Positions 57,951-64,000 of a stretch of 64,000 nt of DNA are shown one piece after another. Within the stretch, counting starts at the first letter, position 1. Each line of letters begins with the position of its first letter. Source of the stretch: Prunus persica (lineage: Eukaryota; Streptophyta; Magnoliopsida; Rosales; Rosaceae); NCBI RefSeq assembly GCF_000346465.2, contig NC_034014.1:15162630-15226629 (forward strand), given 5' to 3'. Below the pieces are notes generated by a model. That model did no database searches. It was not told the origin of the DNA and saw only the letters and a program-made list of their open reading frames with translations. The position numbers were made by a program, and so were the translations under genes.

Positions 57951-58483
57951 CTTATTCATTTGGCTGTCTTTGTTTTTCCACGACCCCGTGATGCAGCGTG
58001 ACAATCGGGGGTAAAGTACGCTTAAATACTCTTAGAAAGCCTACAAAGGAATTAAAATAGGAAAATGACAAACTTTCCCAAAACTGAATTTCGCTCTAGC
58101 AAACGGTGTCGGATGCCTGAAAAAGCCCGTAATTCATGGCAGTACAATGAGTTTTACTCGCGAGCCCGTTCTCTTCAAATCGACTGTTCGTGGGCCTAAT
58201 TCTGAGGTCGGAGCCCAGATATGCGGTTTACCCGATTTGCCGTTGCACGCGCGTCGCTCCTGCCCTTCTTCTATTGCTTCCGCCATCTGTCCTACGTCAC
58301 CCCGTGGAGCTCGTCTCCAATTAACTAGGCACCGAAAAGGAACGAAAATGAAAAAGGAGCGGGACCGATGCACTGCTGAAAATATTGGGGATTTTTTGTT
58401 TCTTCGTGTTCAATTGTCTTTAGGTAGGCCCATATGGCATGGCTCAAATGTGGCTTATATACTTTTAGGCGTTATACGCTAAC

Positions 58484-58602
58484 GGATGCGATCATACTAA
58501 CTCACGTGCATCGGATCCCATAAGAAGTCCAAAGTTAAGCGAGTTTGGGCGAGAGTAGTACTATGATAGGTGACCTCCTGGGAAGTCCTCGTGTTGCATC
58601 CC
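58484..58602 (+). rRNA. 5S rRNA copy 31 (degenerate)
   Basis: Full length with many substitutions (ATACTAACTCACGTGC, AGTCCAAAG, CTATGATAGG); helix II pairs 17/61 and 19/59 are nevertheless kept. Confidence 0.8.
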
Positions 58603-59184
58603 ATCCTTTTGTCTTTTGGACGTTTCGATTGTCGTGGGCATTTGCTTTCCGTCGTCTTATTCATCTGGCTATCTTTGTTTTTCTACGACTCCGTGACGCT
58701 GCGTGACAATTGGGGGTAAAGTACGCTTAATACTCCTAGAAAGCCTACAAAGGTATTAAAATAGGAAAATGACAAAGGTTCTCAAAACTGAATTTCGCAC
58801 TAGCAAACAGTGTCTGATGCCCGAAAAAGCCCGTAATTCATTGCAACGCAATGAGTTTTACTCGCGACGCTGTTCTCTTCAAATCGACTGTTCGTGGGCC
58901 TAATTTTGAGGTCGGAGCCCAGATATGCGATTTACCCGATTTGGCGTTGCACGCGCGTCGCTCCAGCCCCTCTTCAATTGCTTCCGCCATCTGTCCTACG
59001 TCACCCCATGGAGCACATCTCCAATTAACTAGGCAACGGAAAGGAGCGAAAAAGAAAAAGGAGCGGGACCGACGCACTGCCGAAATTATTGTGGTTTTTT
59101 TTTCTTCGTGTTCAGTTGTCGTTAGGTAGGCCATATGGCATGGCTCAAACGTGGCTTATATACTTTTAGGCGTTATACGATAAG

Positions 59185-59301
59185 GAATGCGATCATGCCA
59201 CCTCACGTGCTTCGGATCCCATAAGAAGGCTGAAGTTAAGCGAGTTTGGGTGAGTAGTACTAGGATGGGTGACCTCCTAGGAAGTCCTCGTGTTGCATCC
59301 C
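59185..59301 (+). rRNA. 5S rRNA copy 32 (degenerate, last)
   Basis: 117 bp; begins GAATGCG, A17C, and TGAGTAGTAC with a 2-base loss. Probably a pseudogene at the right edge. Confidence 0.8.
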
Positions 59302-59855
59302 TTCCTTTTGTCTTTTTGACGTTTCAATTGTCTTGGGCATTTGCCTTCCGTCGTCTTATTCATCTAGCTGTCTTTGTTTTTCCATGACGCCATGACGCAG
59401 CGTGACAATCGAGGCCAAAGTACAGTTAAATACTCTTAGGAAGCCTGCAAAGGAATTAAAATAGGAAAATTCTCAGAACTGAATTTCGCCCTAGCAAACG
59501 GTGTCAGATGCCCGAAAAAGCTTGTAAGTCATGGCAACGCGATTAGTTTTACTCCTGACGCTATTCTCTTCAAATCGACCGTTCGTGTGCCTAATTCTGA
59601 GGTCGGATCCGAGATTTGCGGTTTACCCGGTTTGCCGTTGCACGCGCATCGCTCTAGCTACTCTTCGATGGCTTCCCCCATCTATCCTAGGTCACCCTGA
59701 GGAGATCGTCTCCAATTAACTAGGCACCGAAAAGGAATGAAAACGAACAAACAGCGTTACCGACGCACTGCCGAAATTATTTGGGTGTTTTTTGTGTTCA
59801 ATTGTCGTTAGGTAGGCCATATGGCATGGCTCAAACGCGACTTATATACTTTTGA

Positions 59856-60720
59856 GTTGAAACGAGTTACTCCAATCAGGCCTTGTAGAGGCAATATCTA
59901 TAGATGAAAATGTGGCACGGTTTCTAGGATCCTAATATTTTCTCGGATCCCCAAATTCTCTTTTTCTTTTTCTAGATTCCGAAACTCCACGCTGCCTCTA
60001 TTAATTTGTGTCAGCACTTTAAGGGTTTTAATGTTTATTTTCGTCAAAGCTGATCTTGCGTTGCGGATTTAACTGAGTTACTTTTTCAAAAGTATCTCGA
60101 GCACCTCACAATTTTCTTTAGTTAATTTGAGATTCACAGAATCAAACTGTTCGTCAAATTTGTGTATAAATATGTTACTAACGAAATTTTTTGTGAAGAA
60201 TACATCCAATTTTCTCCAGTTTTCTCTAGCTTTCTCCATATCTAGTGATGTAATATCCACTTATTTTTCTTATCAGTGAGCGCTCGATGTGCTTGAGAAG
60301 CGAGACTATCCATGATCACGTTTCAACTAGATCAGGGAACTGTAAGGACGACCACGTGCTATAAACTCTTGAAGTTCTTCTAAGCTAGGAGAAATGAGAG
60401 TTTGTTGTCTGTTACCTCACTAGTTTCCTTCCTTGATTTCTTACCTACCTTGCAATCAATATCATAATTCTTTGTATCTTTTCTTTCTTTTTATAACTCT
60501 CTGTTCATAAGGGATTTTGTTTCTTTAGAACAAACATCTGAAGTCCATGTAGTGAACCAAACACTGAGGTTTTTTTTTTTTTTTGACAGAGACAGAAGAA
60601 TTGTGACTTTTGCTCTTGCATGATATAACTAGATCATCGAGCATTACATTGTAATTGCTGAGCCGATACGAGCTTGAATGATATTTGAGCAAAGTTTCTC
60701 CCACTTAAGGATGTAAGCAA
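59856..60720. other. Right flank of the array, no gene seen
   Basis: Abrupt change from 5S spacer to unrelated AT-rich DNA at GAGTTGAAACGAG. A T-run of about 19 bases lies near 60570. No gene recognised. Confidence 0.4.
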
Positions 60721-60889
60721 TAGTTGTGTTATTTCATGCTTGTACTCTTATTTTGATATTTTGTACGACATCTTTAAAGGTAACCAAATGGGGAGATAAG
60801 GCCGTTCCAGAAGAACGCCATGCAAAGGACCATTCTAGAAGACTGTCTTACATTATAGATCGTTCCAGAAGAACGAATTGTATTATGAC

Positions 60890-62250
60890 TGATGCGTATA
60901 TTTTATATTATATATTTAACCCCATTCTTAGTATATTTTGGTTAATATTTGGAAGAATTTTGATACTTTGAATTATATTTTCAATATAGGACTTTCGAAT
61001 TCCTCTGGAGCAAAACATAATCAAATGGACGAATTTTGGAGAAATTCCAGTTGGAGGACGTTCGTGGGTCACTTAGATTGATTATGTCGAAATTTCAGAC
61101 TTTTCTACTAAGCGGTTATTTTTTGGCAATAAAATAAAGGTGTAGTGAGCGGTGCTGGAATAGTGACGTTTTGGGCTTTTATTGCATTTTTGGAGCCCAA
61201 GATGACCTCGGATGGATTCGTGGCCTTCTGGAGAAGTGTTCAGAATATTGTTATCTGTAAAACAAGCTATCTTGAGCCAGATTTGGAGGAGATTTGAGGC
61301 CAAAACGTGGCAGACCAGATTGTGGGCAGATTCTCCTAATCCAATTTGGACTTTATCTCCTAGTATTATTTTATTTTAACTTAGTTTTCTTGTGGGGATT
61401 GGAGAGCAATTGCTAGGGTTTTGGAGTGTTTGCGATTTTCAGGTGTTTTCATTCTTGTTCATTTGAATGATATTTTCTTGGATTTCAATTATGAATATGC
61501 GTAACTAATTCTCTTTTCCTAGGGTGAAGCCTTGAACCTTAGCATGAATATGTGATTTTTATTTAATTGCTTATGATTGAGTGCATGCATACTTTGAATT
61601 GTTAATCACTGTTTTAAACTATCTAATTGTCTTAATGCCTGATCACCATTAGGATCTTTAGAAAAGTAATTAGATGCAATTTTGGTCGGAAGGTTCCTTG
61701 AAATTGACGCTGGCTTCTTGTGATTAATAATTGTAATTTCACTTAAGACGAACATCACGTCTTAAGGGTTGCATGGTTTTTCAAAGGGTTTTCACAAAAC
61801 TTAATGAGTCTTTCATGTTCAGATTTGATCCGAACGTCCAAACGGGTTGCATGTTGGATATACGTTCTATGTTGGAGGTTCCAAGTAGAATATAAATTAG
61901 GAAAACCTAACCTTCAAAGTGGCATGTGCAAAATCATAAGTAATTGGTAGAAATTCATAGGATTGCTAGGTGATGGTGAAACCCTAGTGCTTTTATAAAT
62001 TGGTATTTAAAATTCCTTCAGTCGTATTTGTTTTTGTTTAAAATTTGCTTTTAGTATCAACCAATTTCACAAACATCTTTCTCAACTTTTAATTTTAGGT
62101 AGTCAATTGGAAATTGTTTTTACTTAAATTGCTAAATAGTCTTTGAGGATAACGACCTTGCATGAGCATCTATACTACAATAGCATTGTATTCTTGCAAG
62201 TATTTTATATGATTTTAACCCTATTTGCACAGGTACTAAAAATCCTATCA
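60890..62250 (+). mobile_element. Solo LTR in the copia-like region
   Basis: 1361 bp, starts TGATGCGTATATT and ends AAAAATCCTATCA (TGAT/ATCA inverted ends), with perfect 5-bp duplications ATGAC (60885-60889 and 62251-62255). Its 3' end resembles the end of the Athila-like LTR (CCTATCA), so a Ty3/gypsy origin is likely. The text GGATAACGACCTTGCATG upstream of the end is common in such LTRs. Confidence 0.82.
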
Positions 62251-62404
62251 ATGACCATTCCAAAAGAATGGCTTGTATCATTCTGATATGTATTCCTGAA
62301 TTATTAATGCAAATTTCATAAATTGCAAGTTGAATACATTGATAATACACTGCATAGATTAAAGTCAAACAAGAACAGAACATGGGTATAGTAGTGATCA
62401 ATAT

Positions 62405-62630
62405 GATGCACGCCTGTTGCGTAGCAAATGATATGGATTGAAGTCCCAAAAGGACAATCCATTTACATGCCAATATTAATACGGTGCCCGCCTAATGCTA
62501 GCAAATTATATAGTTTAAAGTCCCAGAAGGACAATTAATTGACATGTATGTATTAATTTGTGGCATGCCCGCAACATGACAGATATATGGGTTCTAAATG
62601 TTCCAACTCCCTAAATGGAGATTATCCACG
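62405..62630. repeat. Degenerate ~77-bp tandem repeat with hairpins
   Basis: Three related units begin near 62405, 62482 and 62561, sharing (A/G)TGC.CGC near the start, TAGCAAAT, and a small GTCC-GGAC hairpin in the first two. Part of the mini-hairpin series. Confidence 0.65.
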
Positions 62631-62699
62631 CCCTACTATAAAATAACGCTCCATTGGAGGTTAAGATCCACATTCTCACATAATTCATCCTATAAGAGA

Positions 62700-62755
62700 T
62701 GTCTGTCTGGAAAGAGACAATAAAAAGATGTCTGTCTGGAAAGAGACAATAAAAG
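62700..62755. repeat. 28-bp direct duplication
   Basis: GATGTCTGTCTGGAAAGAG followed by ACAATAAAA occurs twice in tandem. Each copy contains a TGTCT/AGACA stem. Confidence 0.9.
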
Positions 62756-63810
62756 CCCCTTAAGTGGCTTGGGTACCCAAAAGCAAAGAAATGTTCATAA
62801 TTGATGCATGCACATGCACATGAGAATGGTGGGATCACGAATTGATGAATGATAATTTTTGGTTTTGGGGTAGCTACTCAAATCATTGGCCATAAATGAA
62901 AAGAGGCAATTCCATTCCAGATGAGAATGAATGTGAAAGAACAAACCCATAGTACGAACCCCAAAGAGATGTTAACCTTGAAGGTTACGCATGAGTGTTG
63001 GAATAAAGAGGAATATATTCACTTTGTATGACACAATATTTTTAGTAGAAACAAGAAATGTTGGTTTACAGATGCAATCGTGCCTTCTTACTATGGGTTA
63101 TGTGGATTACACATTAGGCACTTAAATGATTTTTTCTGAAAGTATATTGGACCGGACATCATATTTTCCAGATAGAGCTCAGCTCCATCACCACCACTTT
63201 GGGATGATGTGAGATATATTTGATGCTATCTCCACCTAAAATCATATACGGGCATTTTCTTTTCAAGTGAAGGTACAAATAACCCAGGTTTCGTTTGATT
63301 CGCGGACTCTGGAAATTTCTGTGATTTACATAGAGATAGCTCACTGGAAATATATTTGCTTACTCAACTACATGAATTGTTGATGGCTACATCATTCACT
63401 CAGTTCGAAAGATCTTTCCTCTAGAAAGATAGTCATGAAGATATCAGGGGGAGATATTCTTCAGGGAAACATCCAATAATATTACAAGATTGACTCACAA
63501 AAGTAGTGTCAACTATGACATTCAGAAAGATGATCAACAATATGGCTTAAAAGATATTTTGTCAAGCATCAGAGGGAGCATGTTGTCGATAAAGATCTTC
63601 ATACACTGTACTTTTTTTTTTCCTTCGTCCAGGTTTTATGCCGCTGAATTTTTCCTAGCAAGGTTTTAACAAGGCAGTGTCGCACGCATGTCAATATACA
63701 CATAATTTTATGTTACACATGGTTATGTACTCTTTTTTCCTTCGACTAATTTTTTGTCCCACTGGATTTTACTGGCAAGGTTTTTAACGAGGTATATTCC
63801 ATACATTGTG

Positions 63811-63825
63811 GTCTCCAAGGGGGAG
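63811..63825 (+). other. Polypurine tract of the copia-like element
   Basis: CCAAGGGGGAG immediately before TGTTGTAAAG is the standard 3' LTR boundary of plant copia elements. Confidence 0.75.
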
Positions 63826-64000
63826 TGTTGTAAAGAAAGTGATGGAACCCACATAAAGAAAAGAAGGAAATAATATTCAAAAAGCTTAATGATGATGTTC
63901 GAAGGCATCCAATTTGCCTATAAATAGGCTTCCCATTTCTTAGCAAAACACACCAACGGAGAAGAGAGGAAAGAGAGGAAGAGAAGAAATGAAGAGTGAG
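63826..64000 (+). mobile_element. Start of a copia 3' LTR (cut by window end)
   Basis: Begins TGTTGTAAAGAAAGTG after the polypurine tract. CCTATAAATAGGC near 63918 is a clear TATA box, followed by an AGAGAGGAAAGAG-rich leader. The rest lies beyond the window. Confidence 0.75.

Larger units (their letters stand above)
37608..59855 (+). repeat. 5S rDNA tandem array
   Basis: Head-to-tail units, each a 119-bp 5S gene plus a spacer of about 541 bp (basic period 660). All copies are on the plus strand. There are 32 full or nearly full 5S copies and three fragments. Units from about 41.5 to 55.2 kb are almost identical; units outside it carry many substitutions and indels and periods of 376-791 bp. 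The array starts in mid-spacer at 37608 and ends in mid-spacer just before a 5S gene would begin (59855). Spacers carry plant 5S promoter elements 5' and T-runs 3' of the genes. The many repeated short open frames in the array (60-80 codons on both strands) are products of the repetition, not genes. Confidence 0.97.
60721..63825 (+). mobile_element. Degenerate copia-like internal region (3' part)
   Basis: From 63560 the sequence has the pattern seen between pol and the 3' LTR of plant Ty1/copia elements: repeated CCTTCG..AGGTTTT..CC.CTGGATTTT.C..GCAAGGTTTT blocks (63620-63680 and 63735-63790), then a polypurine tract and an LTR start. Upstream are short hairpin-forming repeats (60803-63000). 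No RNase H or RT frame is readable, so coding content is lost or the repeats are a long 3' UTR. A solo LTR is inserted at 60890-62250. Confidence 0.5.

Noticed and set aside
37608..59855. Regular direct repeats resembling a CRISPR-like array
   Set aside because: The period is 660 bp, the conserved part is a 5S gene, and the genome is eukaryotic.
1..64000. tRNA genes
   Set aside because: Box A/B-like words were noticed only at retroelement primer-binding sites and in 5S genes; no cloverleaf was found by eye.

Overview
This window is nuclear DNA of a flowering plant, probably a eudicot. The evidence is a long 5S rDNA tandem array with plant-type promoter spacing, Athila-like and Tat-like Ty3/gypsy elements, copia remnants, a PIF/Harbinger element with a Myb/SANT-type ORF1, DUF1985-Ulp1 genes and a plant-mobile-domain gene. 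Genes have GT-AG introns. I see no intact conventional host protein gene; nearly every coding stretch is transposon-derived or decayed. The family or species cannot be fixed from the sequence alone.

Layout, left to right. 1-4062 holds the 5' part (minus strand) of a broken DUF1985/coiled-coil gene of the Ulp1-protease type, with a Mutator-like (MULE) terminal inverted repeat at its right end. 4396-7259 is a Harbinger-like element (TTA duplication) coding only for ORF1 and carrying a solo LTR. 7263-14047 is mostly degenerate noncoding DNA, with a 35-bp minisatellite, a CT microsatellite, an LTR leader with an initiator-Met-type primer-binding site, and an orphan coiled-coil ORF. 14048-26054 is a second, longer copy of the DUF1985-Ulp1 gene. 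Its last intron is split by a complete Athila-like element (14195-21340), one LTR of which is itself interrupted by a solo LTR (20389-21105). 26153-37257 is a 5'-deleted Tat-like element with a second RNase H, an inverted solo LTR in its reverse transcriptase, and an intron-containing plant-mobile-domain gene on the antisense strand between integrase and the 3' LTR.

37608-59855 is a 22-kb 5S rDNA array with a basic period of 660 bp: 32 full-length or near-full-length 5S copies plus three 5S fragments. The core (about 41.5-55.2 kb) is highly homogenised and both edges are decayed. The 5S RNA departs from the usual angiosperm sequence in helix II, but two base pairs are changed on both strands so that pairing is kept, which argues for a working and lineage-specific 5S RNA. 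59856-64000 is a degenerate copia-like region with a series of covarying mini-hairpins, a 1361-bp solo LTR, and the start of a copia 3' LTR at the window edge.

The window reads as heterochromatin-like 5S DNA beside nested transposons. Four solo LTRs with recognisable 5-bp duplications, together with the shuffled variants of the 5S core, point to frequent recombination between repeats.
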